Assembly (NCBI RefSeq): GCF_014596465.1
Contig: NZ_MECK01000623.1
Coordinates: 1 to 35,429 of the forward strand
Direction of reading: 5' to 3'
DNA: 35,429 nucleotides
Origin: Streptomyces sp. CBMA123
GTDB lineage: Bacteria; Actinomycetota; Actinomycetes; Streptomycetales; Streptomycetaceae
The notes under the pieces are model-generated. The model saw only the letters and a program-made list of their open reading frames with translations, ran no database searches and was not told the origin of the DNA. Positions 24,862 through 32,056 of this stretch are shown here, piece by piece; within the stretch, counting starts at the first letter, position 1, and the number at the start of each line of letters is the position of its first letter. The translations under genes were made by a program, and so were the position numbers.

Positions 24862-25836
24862 ATGTCCAACACCGCGCAGCGCCGTGTCCTGCTCGCCGCC
24901 CCCCGGGGCTACTGCGCGGGTGTCGACCGCGCCGTGATCGCCGTGGAGAAGGCCCTGGAGCAGTACGGGGCGCCCATCTACGTCCGTAAGCAGATCGTCC
25001 ACAACAAGTACGTGGTGCAGACCCTGGAGAAGAAGGGCGCGATCTTCGTCGACGAGACGGAGGAGGTGCCCGAGGGCTCGATCGTGGTGTTCTCCGCCCA
25101 CGGCGTCGCCCCGGCCGTCCACGACGAGGCGCGGGCCGGCAAGCTCGCCACCGTCGACGCGACCTGCCCGCTGGTCACCAAGGTGCACAAGGAGGCCGTG
25201 CGCTTCGCCGACGAGGGCTACGACATCCTGCTGGTGGGCCACGAGGGCCACGAGGAGGTCATCGGCACCATGGGCGAGGCCCCGGACCGGATCCACCTGG
25301 TGGACGGTGCCGAGGACGTCGCCAACGTCGAGGTGCGGGACGAGTCCAAGATCGTCTGGCTGTCCCAGACCACGCTGTCGGTGGACGAGACCATGGCCAC
25401 CGTCGGCGAGCTGAAGAAGCGCTTCCCGGCGCTGGTCAGCCCGCCCAGCGACGACATCTGCTACGCGACCCAGAACCGCCAGGTCGCGGTCAAGCAGCTG
25501 GCCCCGGAGACCGACCTGCTGATCGTGGTCGGCTCCAAGAACTCCTCCAACTCGGTCCGCCTGGTCGAGGTCGGCCTGGAGTACGGCGCCAAGGCGGCCC
25601 ACCTGGTCGACTTCGCCGAGGAGATCCAGGAGTCCTGGCTGGAGGGCGTCACCACGGTCGGCCTGACCAGCGGCGCCTCGGTGCCGGAGATCCTGGTCGA
25701 CGGGGTGCTGGAGTTCCTGGCCGCGCGCGGTTACGACACGGTCGAGACGGTCAAGACCGCCGAGGAGCACCTGACCTTCTCGCTGCCCAAGGAGCTGCGC
25801 CGCGACCTGCGCGCCGAGGCCGCGGGCAAGCTCTAG
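24862..25836 (+). CDS. ispH: 4-hydroxy-3-methylbut-2-enyl diphosphate reductase
   Basis: A 324-residue IspH (LytB), the last enzyme of the MEP isoprenoid pathway, making IPP and DMAPP from HMBPP. The [4Fe-4S] ligands Cys18 (GYCAGVDRA), Cys102 (ATCPLVTKVH) and Cys200 (DDICYATQNRQ) are all present, as are active-site His47 and His80. TACGAT (24850-24855) is six bases before the ATG, so the message is likely leaderless; the GGAG in between is too close to serve well. A strong terminator follows. Confidence 0.97.
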   Translation: MSNTAQRRVLLAAPRGYCAGVDRAVIAVEKALEQYGAPIYVRKQIVHNKYVVQTLEKKGAIFVDETEEVPEGSIVVFSAHGVAPAVHDEARAGKLATVDATCPLVTKVHKEAVRFADEGYDILLVGHEGHEEVIGTMGEAPDRIHLVDGAEDVANVEVRDESKIVWLSQTTLSVDETMATVGELKKRFPALVSPPSDDICYATQNRQVAVKQLAPETDLLIVVGSKNSSNSVRLVEVGLEYGAKAAHLVDFAEEIQESWLEGVTTVGLTSGASVPEILVDGVLEFLAARGYDTVETVKTAEEHLTFSLPKELRRDLRAEAAGKL

Positions 25837-25850
25837 AGTCCGTCCGCGTC

Positions 25851-25884
25851 GGACCCGGTGCCCGGTGCGGGCACCGGGTCCTTT
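25851..25884 (+). terminator. Rho-independent terminator of ispH
   Basis: A perfect 13-bp stem (25851-25863 with 25869-25881), 5-nt loop, followed by T residues: one of the few hairpins here with a T tract. Confidence 0.88.
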
Positions 25885-25996
25885 GCGTCCGCCCGTTGCG
25901 TCCGCCCGTTGCGGTGCGCCCCCGCCCCGGCTCTCGTAACTTTGTGCACAGGCTGTGGACGAGCCGGTCCGCGGCCGGACGGCGGAGGGTGGAGCG

Positions 25997-26743
25997 ATGA
26001 CGGCGGTATTCGGCGTGGACATCGGCGGTTCGGGCATCAAGGGCGCCCCGGTCGACCTCGCCCGGGGCGTACTCGCCCAGGAACGGCACAAGGTGCTCAC
26101 CCCCCAGCCGTCCGAGCCGGAGGCCGTGGTCGCCGCCGTCCGCGAGGTGGTCCGGCACTTCGACCACCAGGGCCCGGTCGGGCTGACCTTCCCCGGCGTG
26201 GTGGTCGGCGGCCGCACCCGGACCGCGGCCAACGTCGACAAGGGCTGGATCGGCCTGGACGCCGCGGGCATGTTCCGCGACGCGCTGGACCTCCCCGCGA
26301 CCGTCCTCAACGACGCCGACGCGGCCGGCCTCGCCGAGACCGCGCACGGCGCCGGGCGGGGCGAGCCGGGCGTGGTCCTGGTGCTCACCTTCGGCACCGG
26401 CATCGGCAGCGCGCTCTTCGTCGACGGCACGCTGGTGCCCAACACCGAGCTGGGCCACCTGGAACTGCGCGGCAAGGACGCCGAGCGCCGGGCCTCCTCG
26501 GCCGCGAAGGACCGGCACGACCTGAGCTGGGAGCAGTGGGCCGGGCGGGTCGACGAGTACCTGGACCTGGTGGAGATGCTGTTCTCGCCGCAGCTGATCG
26601 TGATCGGCGGCGGGGTGAGCCGCAAGCACGACAGGTTCCTGCCGCTGTTGAAGGACCGCGGGGTGCGGGTGGTGCCGGCGGAGCTGCGCAACGACGCGGG
26701 CATCGTCGGGGCCGCCATGGCGGCGGCCCGGGCGGCGGGCTGA
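25997..26743 (+). CDS. ppgK: Polyphosphate glucokinase
   Basis: A 248-residue ROK-type kinase. FGVDIGGSGIKGAPVDLARG is the actinobacterial PPGK phosphate-1 motif, followed by VLNDADAAG with the catalytic Asp, LTFGTGIGSALF and ELGHLELRGKDAERRAS, with the PPGK-specific sequence DLSWEQWAGRVDEYL. It phosphorylates glucose using polyphosphate or ATP. The start ATG 25997 has GGAGGGTGGAG upstream. The frame continues upstream to 25955 without a better site. It meets the DUF6542 gene head-on, with only a weak hairpin between. Confidence 0.94.
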   Translation: MTAVFGVDIGGSGIKGAPVDLARGVLAQERHKVLTPQPSEPEAVVAAVREVVRHFDHQGPVGLTFPGVVVGGRTRTAANVDKGWIGLDAAGMFRDALDLPATVLNDADAAGLAETAHGAGRGEPGVVLVLTFGTGIGSALFVDGTLVPNTELGHLELRGKDAERRASSAAKDRHDLSWEQWAGRVDEYLDLVEMLFSPQLIVIGGGVSRKHDRFLPLLKDRGVRVVPAELRNDAGIVGAAMAAARAAG

Positions 26744-26761
26744 GGCCCGCCCGCCGGGGCG

Positions 26762-27352
26762 TCAGCGGGAGCGGCGGATCCGGCGCTGGGCGACGAAGCG
26801 GGCCAGCACGATCAGCGCGGCCAGCCCGGTGCCGGAGAACAGCCAGCCGGCCCGCAGCGCCAGCCCGGTCGCGAGTGCCACCACCTGGGCGGTGACGCCC
26901 GAGGAGGTGACCGGCGCGAGCAGCAGCAGGCCGAGCGCGAAGGCGATCGGCCCGCTGATCGGGGCGGCCAGCAGGTCGGCGTAGCGGACCCGGACGGCCA
27001 GCTGGAAGCAGACCATCAGGTAACCGAGGCCGAACAGCCAGCCGAGGTCGTCGAAGAGCAGCCGGTCCAGGCCGGCCACCGCGAGCGTGGCCAGCACCGC
27101 GACCACGCCGGTGCCGATCGCGGTCAGCCGGGTCGGCCGACCGGTCCGCCGCCGCCCGTAGACCCGCAGCCGGCGCTTGGGGGACGGCCGGGGGGCGGGC
27201 CGGTCGGCCACCGGGCGTAGCCGGGAGGGGGGAGCCGCGGGGGCTCCGGCGCTCTCGGGTGCCCGGCCGGGACCGGGGACGGCGGCCGGGGCCGCGCCGC
27301 TCGACGGACGGCGTCTGGGCCCTGGCGGCTGGGTACGGATGCTCTGCTCCAC
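26762..27352 (-). CDS. DUF6542-like integral membrane protein
   Basis: A 196-residue protein: a Pro/Arg-rich cytoplasmic head (~90 residues) followed by four to five hydrophobic segments (TGVVAVLATLAVAGL, LGYLMVCFQLAVRV, ISGPIAFALGLLLLAPV, VVALATGLALRAGWL, GLAALIVLARFV) and a basic tail. I recall similar proteins near ppgK/ychF in Streptomyces with a VEQ start, hence GTG 27352; TACGTT lies six bases before it (complement of 27359-27364), suggesting a leaderless start. ATG 27376 is an alternative. Function unknown. Confidence 0.78.
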   Translation of the reverse strand: MEQSIRTQPPGPRRRPSSGAAPAAVPGPGRAPESAGAPAAPPSRLRPVADRPAPRPSPKRRLRVYGRRRTGRPTRLTAIGTGVVAVLATLAVAGLDRLLFDDLGWLFGLGYLMVCFQLAVRVRYADLLAAPISGPIAFALGLLLLAPVTSSGVTAQVVALATGLALRAGWLFSGTGLAALIVLARFVAQRRIRRSR

Positions 27353-27514
27353 CCGCCCAACGTACGGTCCGATCATCGCCACACTGTGTAATGGACCGTT
27401 CAGGTCTTGTCCCGTGTCCCCGGAAGGCGTACTCCTGTGATCGTCACTCAAGGGGCTGACCTGCTCGGCCGAGTCGACTCACCATGATCATCTGATGACC
27501 GTACGGGGACCGCG

Positions 27515-27907
27515 ATGACCGCCGCATTCACCTTCGAACGCCTCGACCACGTCCAGCTCGACATCCCGGCCGGTGCCGAGGACGAGTGCCGCGCCTTCTG
27601 GTCCGGCGTGCTCGGCATGACGGAACTGGCGAAGCCGCCGGTGCTGGCGGCCCGCGGCGGCTGCTGGTTCCGCGGCGGCGGGGTCGAGGTGCACCTCGGT
27701 GTCACCCCGGACTTCCGCCCGGCCAAGAAGGGCCACCCGGGCATCCTGGTGACCTCCCTGGACGCCCTGGCCGAGCGGCTCACCGCCCATGGCCACGAGG
27801 TGATCTGGGACGACAGCCACCCCGGTCACCGCCGCTTCTACGCCGCCGACAAGCTGGGCAACCGGCTGGAGTTCCTGGAGCCGCTGCCCGCGCCGACCGA
27901 GGAGTGA
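27515..27907 (+). CDS. VOC (glyoxalase/bleomycin resistance) superfamily protein
   Basis: A 130-residue single-domain VOC protein. LDHVQLDIPAG...CRAFWSGVLGM and NRLEFLEPL are the paired beta-alpha-beta-beta-beta half-motifs, with metal-ligand candidates at His12, His60 and Glu near residue 121. It may be a glyoxalase-like lyase or isomerase, or a binding protein; the substrate is unknown. ATG 27515 has GGGGA six bases upstream. It is upstream of ychF on the same strand with an 84-bp gap holding a hairpin. Confidence 0.85.
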   Translation: MTAAFTFERLDHVQLDIPAGAEDECRAFWSGVLGMTELAKPPVLAARGGCWFRGGGVEVHLGVTPDFRPAKKGHPGILVTSLDALAERLTAHGHEVIWDDSHPGHRRFYAADKLGNRLEFLEPLPAPTEE

Positions 27908-27936
27908 GGCTCCGGGGGCGCTGCCCGTAGACTTGG

Positions 27937-27961
27937 GGGTCGGCCCGTACGGTGCCGACCC
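27937..27961 (+). other. Hairpin in the VOC-ychF gap
   Basis: An 8-bp perfect stem (27937-27944 with 27954-27961) with a loop that is itself palindromic (CCGTACGG). It may attenuate read-through from the VOC gene or sit in the ychF leader, since TAGACT (27928-27933) just before it could be a -10. Confidence 0.4.
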
Positions 27962-27991
27962 AACTCCTCCAAGCCCACGGGACTGCGCTTC

Positions 27992-29065
27992 ATGTCGCTC
28001 ACGATCGGAATCGTCGGCCTGCCGAACGTCGGCAAGTCGACCCTGTTCAACGCCCTGACCAAGAACGACGTGCTGGCGGCCAACTACCCGTTCGCCACCA
28101 TCGAGCCGAACGTCGGTGTCGTCGGCGTCCCGGACGAGCGGCTGGCCAAGCTCGCCGAGATCTTCGGCTCCCAGCGCATCCTCCCGGCCACCGTGGACTT
28201 CGTCGACATCGCCGGCATCGTGCGCGGCGCCAGCGAGGGCGAGGGCCTGGGCAACAAGTTCCTCGCCAACATCCGTGAGTCGGACGCGATCTGCCAGGTC
28301 GTGCGCGCCTTCACCGACCCGGACGTGGTGCACGTGGACGGCAAGGTGTCGCCCAAGGACGACATCGAGACCATCCACACCGAGCTGATCCTGGCCGACC
28401 TCCAGACCATCGAGAAGGTCCTGCCGCGGCTCCAGAAGGAGGCGCGCCTGAAGAAGGAGACCGCCTCCGTGCTGGCCGCCGCCGAGGCCGCGCAGGCGGT
28501 CCTGGAGACCGGCAAGACCCTCTTCGAGGCCGGCTTCGACACCACCCCGATCCGTGAGCTGCACCTGCTGACCGCCAAGCCCTTCCTCTACGTCTTCAAC
28601 GTGGACGAGGACGAGCTGGCCGACGAGGACTTCAAGAACGCCCAGCGCGAGCTGGTCGCCCCGGCCGAGGCGATCTTCCTCAGCGCCAAGATCGAGTCCG
28701 AGCTGATCGAGCTCGACGACGCCGAGGCCCTCGAACTCCTCCAGGCCATGGGCCAGGAGGAGCCCGGCCTGGCCACCCTCGCCCGGGTCGGCTTCGACAC
28801 CCTCGGCCTGCAGACCTACCTCACGGCCGGCCCCAAGGAAACCCGCGCCTGGACCATCAAGAAGGGCGCCACCGCCCCCGAGGCCGCCGGAGTCATCCAC
28901 ACCGACTTCCAGAAGGGCTTCATCAAGGCCGAGGTGATCTCCTTCCAGGACCTGGTCGAGACCGGCTCCATCGCCGAGGCCCGCTCCAAGGGCAAGGCCC
29001 GGATCGAGGGCAAGGAGTACGTCATGCAGGACGGCGACGTGGTGGAGTTCCGCTTCAACGTGTGA
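27992..29065 (+). CDS. ychF: Redox-regulated ATPase/GTPase YchF (OLA1 family)
   Basis: A 357-residue YchF, full length. G1 is GLPNVGKS (9-16), G3 DIAG (72-75), and the G4 position is the variant NVDE (203-206) that gives this Obg-family protein its preference for ATP. A helical insertion and C-terminal TGS domain (GPKETRAWTIKKGATAPEAAGVIHTDFQKGFIKAEV) follow. It binds ribosomes and has been tied to stress and redox responses. No strong ribosome site is visible before the ATG. A good terminator follows. Confidence 0.96.
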   Translation: MSLTIGIVGLPNVGKSTLFNALTKNDVLAANYPFATIEPNVGVVGVPDERLAKLAEIFGSQRILPATVDFVDIAGIVRGASEGEGLGNKFLANIRESDAICQVVRAFTDPDVVHVDGKVSPKDDIETIHTELILADLQTIEKVLPRLQKEARLKKETASVLAAAEAAQAVLETGKTLFEAGFDTTPIRELHLLTAKPFLYVFNVDEDELADEDFKNAQRELVAPAEAIFLSAKIESELIELDDAEALELLQAMGQEEPGLATLARVGFDTLGLQTYLTAGPKETRAWTIKKGATAPEAAGVIHTDFQKGFIKAEVISFQDLVETGSIAEARSKGKARIEGKEYVMQDGDVVEFRFNV

Positions 29066-29111
29066 TCAGACCACTGCTGCATGTCACGTGACGTGGCAAG
29101 TGCGCAGGTCG

Positions 29112-29144
29112 GAGAGGGTCGGATTCCAGGAGTCCGGCCCTCTC
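29112..29144 (+). terminator. Terminator of ychF
   Basis: Arms GAGAGGG (29112-29118) and CCCTCTC (29138-29144), extended inward by CGGA/TCCG and a G-T pair to 12 bp, then TCATTT. Confidence 0.78.
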
Positions 29145-29150
29145 GTCATT

Positions 29151-29165
29151 TCCGTGCTGACTTGG
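29151..29165 (+). repeat. Direct repeat left of the toxin-antitoxin module
   Basis: 15 bp, TCCGTGCTGACTTGG, matching 29830-29844 at 14 of 15 positions on the same strand. GTGCTGAC also recurs at 29165-29172. Confidence 0.6.
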
Positions 29166-29219
29166 TGCTGACGTGCGAGAGCCTGCATCGGCCGTCGATC
29201 CACCCGGAAGCGCTCGCTT

Positions 29220-29245
29220 GAGTGGTACCTTATTCGGTACCACTC
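29220..29245. promoter_or_regulatory. yefM-yoeB operator
   Basis: Perfect inverted repeat: GAGTGGTACC (29220-29229) and GGTACCACTC (29236-29245) around 6 AT-rich bases. The two GGTACC cores are 12 bp centre to centre, the same spacing as the paired TGTACA-type palindromes of the E. coli yefM-yoeB operator. It lies 19 bp before the antitoxin ATG. Confidence 0.8.
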
Positions 29246-29264
29246 GCCGAAGGGGGTATGCGCC

Positions 29265-29546
29265 ATGTCCATCACCGCGAGCGAGGCCCGCAGGGATCTC
29301 TTCCCGTTGATCAAGAAGGTCAACGAGGATCATGACGCCATCGAGATCGTGTCCAAGCACGGAAATGCCGTGCTCGTCTCGGCCGAGGATTACGCCTCCT
29401 TGCGCGAGGGCTCCTATCTCCTGCGTTCGCCGGCGAACGCGCGTCGCCTGCTGAAGGCGTACGACAATGCGCTGAACGGCACAGGGCTCTCCGAGCGCAC
29501 ACTCATCGACCCCGACTCGGCTGATGCCGGGCGGGGTGTCGAGTGA
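29265..29546 (+). CDS. yefM: Antitoxin, YefM/Phd family
   Basis: A 93-residue antitoxin. The N-terminal MSITASEARRDLFPLIKKVNEDHDAIEIVSKHGNAVLVSAEDYASLRE is the YefM/Phd DNA-binding fold; the acidic, flexible tail binds and neutralises the toxin. It should repress its own operon at the GGTACC palindromes, more tightly with toxin bound. Its TGA stop overlaps the toxin GTG start by 4 bp (GTGA), so toxin synthesis is coupled to antitoxin translation. Confidence 0.93.
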   Translation: MSITASEARRDLFPLIKKVNEDHDAIEIVSKHGNAVLVSAEDYASLREGSYLLRSPANARRLLKAYDNALNGTGLSERTLIDPDSADAGRGVE

Positions 29547-29797
29547 GGCTCGTCTTCGAAGAGCAGGGCTGGGAGGACTACACGTCCTGGCTCACGAACG
29601 ATCGCAAGATGCTCGCGAGGATCAACAAGCTCATCGAGGACGTCCTGCGCGATCCGTTCACCGGGATCGGCAAGCCCGAGCCGCTGAAGTACCACCTGCC
29701 AGGGGCCTGGTCGCGGCGGATCGACGACGAGCATCGCCTCGTCTATCTGGTCACCGACCGGGAAGTCATCGTCCTGGCGGCCCGCTACCACTACTGA
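29543..29797 (+). CDS. yoeB: Toxin, YoeB ribosome-dependent mRNA endonuclease
   Basis: An 84-residue Txe/YoeB toxin, exactly the length of E. coli YoeB. The catalytic residues fall at the same numbers: Glu46, Arg65, His83 and the terminal Tyr84. It cleaves mRNA in the ribosomal A site when freed from YefM. All key residues are intact, so the module should be active. GC content and codon use are less extreme than in neighbouring genes, which together with flanking direct repeats suggests acquisition. Confidence 0.94.
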   Translation: MRLVFEEQGWEDYTSWLTNDRKMLARINKLIEDVLRDPFTGIGKPEPLKYHLPGAWSRRIDDEHRLVYLVTDREVIVLAARYHY

Positions 29798-29829
29798 TTT
29801 CCGGTCCTGGCGTGCTGTCACGGCGCTGA

Positions 29830-29844
29830 TCCGTGCTGACTCGG
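29830..29844 (+). repeat. Direct repeat right of the toxin-antitoxin module
   Basis: 15 bp, TCCGTGCTGACTCGG, the near-identical partner of 29151-29165. The pair encloses yefM-yoeB and its operator. Confidence 0.6.
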
Positions 29845-29931
29845 GCCCTCGGAATCAGCGTTTCCGCGGGTCGCGGCTGTGTGGTGGCAACTCTGCCGCG
29901 GCGTCTGGCGGGTGCCGCAACTCTCGTGCCG

Positions 29932-29961
29932 GGGGCCGGACTCCGGGTGCAGTCCGGCCCC
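29932..29961. terminator. Hairpin between yoeB and the HAD gene
   Basis: A perfect 11-bp stem (29932-29942 with 29951-29961) and 8-nt loop, 14 bp past the HAD stop. It can serve both converging units. Confidence 0.78.
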
Positions 29962-29975
29962 TTCGGCGGGTCCGG

Positions 29976-30641
29976 TCAGGCCTGGACGGTGACGGTCAGG
30001 GTGCCGTCGGGGGTGGTGGTGACGGTGACGGCGTCGAGGGTGGGGGCGAGGGCGTCCGGGTGGTGGGCGGCGGCGCGGGGGCCGATGCCGATGACGCGCA
30101 TGCCGGCCGCCCGGGCGGCGGCGATGCCGGCGCCGGAGTCCTCGAAGGCGAGGCAGTCGGCGGGGGCGAAGCCGAGGGCGGCGGCGCCCTTGAGGAAGCC
30201 CTCGGGGTCGGGCTTGCTGGCGCCGACGGACTCGGCGGTGACCAGGACGGGCGGCATCGGCAGGCCGGCGGCGTCCATCCGGACCTGGGCCAGTGGCAGG
30301 TCGGCGGAGGTGACCAGGGCGTGCGGGAGGCCGGCCAGTGAGGCGAGGAAGGCGTCGGCGCCGGGGACCTGGACGACGCCCTCGGTGTCGGCGCGCTCCT
30401 CGGCGAGCATCTGCTCGTTCTCGGCGAGGTTGACCTCGACCGGGCGGTCCGGCAGCAGGACGGCCATGGTCGCGTGGCCCTGGCGGCCGTGGACGACGGT
30501 GAGCGCCGCGACCGGGTCGAGGCCGTGCCGCTCGGCCCAGCGGGTCCAGCAGCGCTCGACCACGGCGTCGGAGTTGACCAGGGTGCCGTCCATGTCGAGC
30601 AGGAGGGCGCGGGCGGTGAGCCGGACGGGGGCGGCGGTCAT
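29976..30641 (-). CDS. HAD-superfamily phosphatase, beta-phosphoglucomutase-like
   Basis: A 221-residue HAD hydrolase. The nucleophile motif DMDGTLVNSD (Asp16, Asp18) is followed by a small helical cap, motif II LVTSADL, motif III lysine in ASKPDPEGFLKGA and the acidic pair in FEDSGAGI. The subtype resembles sugar-phosphate or glycerol-3-phosphate phosphatases. ATG 30641 with AGGAG seven bases upstream. An AT-rich palindrome lies 53 bp upstream of the start. Confidence 0.9.
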   Translation of the reverse strand: MTAAPVRLTARALLLDMDGTLVNSDAVVERCWTRWAERHGLDPVAALTVVHGRQGHATMAVLLPDRPVEVNLAENEQMLAEERADTEGVVQVPGADAFLASLAGLPHALVTSADLPLAQVRMDAAGLPMPPVLVTAESVGASKPDPEGFLKGAAALGFAPADCLAFEDSGAGIAAARAAGMRVIGIGPRAAAHHPDALAPTLDAVTVTTTPDGTLTVTVQA

Positions 30642-30694
30642 GGGGCTGCTCCTGGGAGGGAGAATGGCGGCGACGAGCCGGCGAAGGCGAGCTC

Positions 30695-30715
30695 TTTGTT
30701 TCTAAATGATACAAA
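30695..30715. promoter_or_regulatory. AT-rich 21-bp imperfect palindrome upstream of the HAD gene
   Basis: Arms TTTGTTTC (30695-30702) and GATACAAA (30708-30715) match at 7 of 8 positions around 5 bases. TATCAT on the minus strand (complement of 30706-30711) is a possible -10. The AT content is striking against the surroundings. The cognate regulator is not identified. Confidence 0.55.
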
Positions 30716-30718
30716 AGA

Positions 30719-31177
30719 TCACGGGAGCAGGTGGGCGTTGACCGCCCGGGCCTGAGCGGCCAGCTCCGCCAGCTCCACCACCTCGACGCCGGCCGCCTCC
30801 AGCAGGGCCGTGCCCTGGCAGTCGGTGACGAAGAGGTCCGGCTCCCGCCAGGCGACCACCACCCGCGGCACGCCCGCCGCGATGAGCAGCCGGGCGCACG
30901 GCACCGGTCGCGAGGCCCGCTGGCCGCAGGGCTCCAGGCTGCTGTAGACGGTCGCCCCGCGCAGTCGGGGGTCGTTCGCCGGGAGCTTGGCCAGGGCCGC
31001 CTCCTCGGCGTGGTCGTGGACGTCCGCCTCCCGGCTGTAGCCCTCCGCCAGCACCTCGCCGTCGGCGCCGACGATCACCGCGCCGACCGAGAAGGCCGTC
31101 CCGGAGGGCGGGCAGCGGCGGGAGAGTTCGACCGCCCGGCGCAGGTGGTCCAGGTCGGTGGCGGCGGGGTGGGTCAC
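30719..31177 (-). CDS. Cytidine/deoxycytidylate deaminase-fold protein, RibD N-domain-like
   Basis: A 152-residue zinc deaminase. The HAE zinc/catalytic motif (His56, Glu58) and the PC-x9-C motif (Cys84, Cys94) are present. GVPRVVVAWREPDLFV and LLEAAGVEVVE follow the RibD deaminase pattern more than the free cytidine deaminases. The GTG start overlaps the TGA stop of the reductase gene (GTGA), so the pair is translationally coupled. Together they look like the two halves of RibD, riboflavin pathway steps 2 and 3, but no other rib genes are near, so a pyrimidine-salvage or secondary-metabolite role is also possible. Confidence 0.87.
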   Translation of the reverse strand: MTHPAATDLDHLRRAVELSRRCPPSGTAFSVGAVIVGADGEVLAEGYSREADVHDHAEEAALAKLPANDPRLRGATVYSSLEPCGQRASRPVPCARLLIAAGVPRVVVAWREPDLFVTDCQGTALLEAAGVEVVELAELAAQARAVNAHLLP

Positions 31178-31866
31178 GGCGCGGGCTCCTTCGGGGCGTA
31201 CCTGAGCAGGACGACGTCGCCCACCGTACGTGCCTCCAGCAGCCGCATCCGCCGGGCCGGCCCGCCCGGGAAGGCGGCCGGGCGGACGAACCGGGGGGCC
31301 CCGTCCTGACCGACCAGCAGTGGGGCGACGGCCAGCTGGAGTTCGTCCGCCAGGCCTCCGGCGAGGAACTGGGTGTGCACCCCGCCGCCGCCCTCGACCA
31401 TCAGCCGGCGCACCCCGCGCGCGCCCAGGTCGTCCAGCACCGCGCCGAGGTCCACCGAGTCGCCGAGCGGGACCACCTCGGCCAGCCCGTCGAGCCGGGG
31501 TCGCAGCGCCGCCGCCCCGGCCGTCGTGGTGTAGGCGAGCTTGGCGCCGCCGGTGTGCCAGAAGCGCAGGTCGGCGTCGAGCCCGCCGCTCGCGCTGAGC
31601 GTCACCTTCAGCGGGTGCTCCGGCCGCCCGGCCGCCACCCGGGCGGCCCGCCGGGCGGGGTCGTTGACCAGCAGTCGCGGGTTGTCGGCGCGCAGGGTGT
31701 TGCCGCCGACCAGGATCGCGTCGGCGGCCGCCCGCTCCTCGTCGACCCGGTCGAAGTCGGCGGCGTTGGAGAGCAGCAGGCGGTCGGGGGAGGCGTCGTC
31801 GAGGTGGCCGTCGAGCGACACGGCGGCGCTCAGCAGGACGAAGGGGCGCTGGCCGGGGCCGGGCAT
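31174..31866 (-). CDS. RibD C-terminal/dihydrofolate reductase-like reductase
   Basis: A 230-residue protein with the RibD_C fold: FVLLSAAVSLDGHLDD at the start, AILVGGNTLRADNPRLLV, then RRLMVEGGGGVHTQFLAGGLADELQLAVAPLLVG, which carry NADPH and substrate contacts. It would reduce a deaminated ribosylamino-pyrimidine or a similar compound. The ATG at 31866 has no good ribosome site; the frame continues upstream to 32058, but that part is low-complexity. It overlaps the deaminase gene by 4 bp and is divergent from a methyltransferase. Confidence 0.88.
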   Translation of the reverse strand: MPGPGQRPFVLLSAAVSLDGHLDDASPDRLLLSNAADFDRVDEERAAADAILVGGNTLRADNPRLLVNDPARRAARVAAGRPEHPLKVTLSASGGLDADLRFWHTGGAKLAYTTTAGAAALRPRLDGLAEVVPLGDSVDLGAVLDDLGARGVRRLMVEGGGGVHTQFLAGGLADELQLAVAPLLVGQDGAPRFVRPAAFPGGPARRMRLLEARTVGDVVLLRYAPKEPAP

Positions 31867-32056
31867 GGGCGGGACCGTTCTGTCGGGGCCGTTCGGTCGG
31901 GCCGTTCGGTCGGGGCGCCTCCACGGTACGGCGGCCCGCGGGGACCGGGGCGATCGATGGCCGCCATGTGAGACAGTTCTTCTCGCCATACGGGATGAAG
32001 CGTAGCGTCGGAGCAGTCGCGGAGACGGAACACCGACCACGCCCCAGGGGGACCCC

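Noticed and set aside
26734..26751. Hairpin between ppgK and the DUF6542 gene
   Set aside because: Only 7 bp and includes the ppgK stop codon; too weak to call a terminator.
29066..29264. tRNA gene or phage attachment site near the toxin-antitoxin module
   Set aside because: No cloverleaf or tRNA 3' end could be folded by eye, and no integrase is in the window; only the short direct repeats remain.
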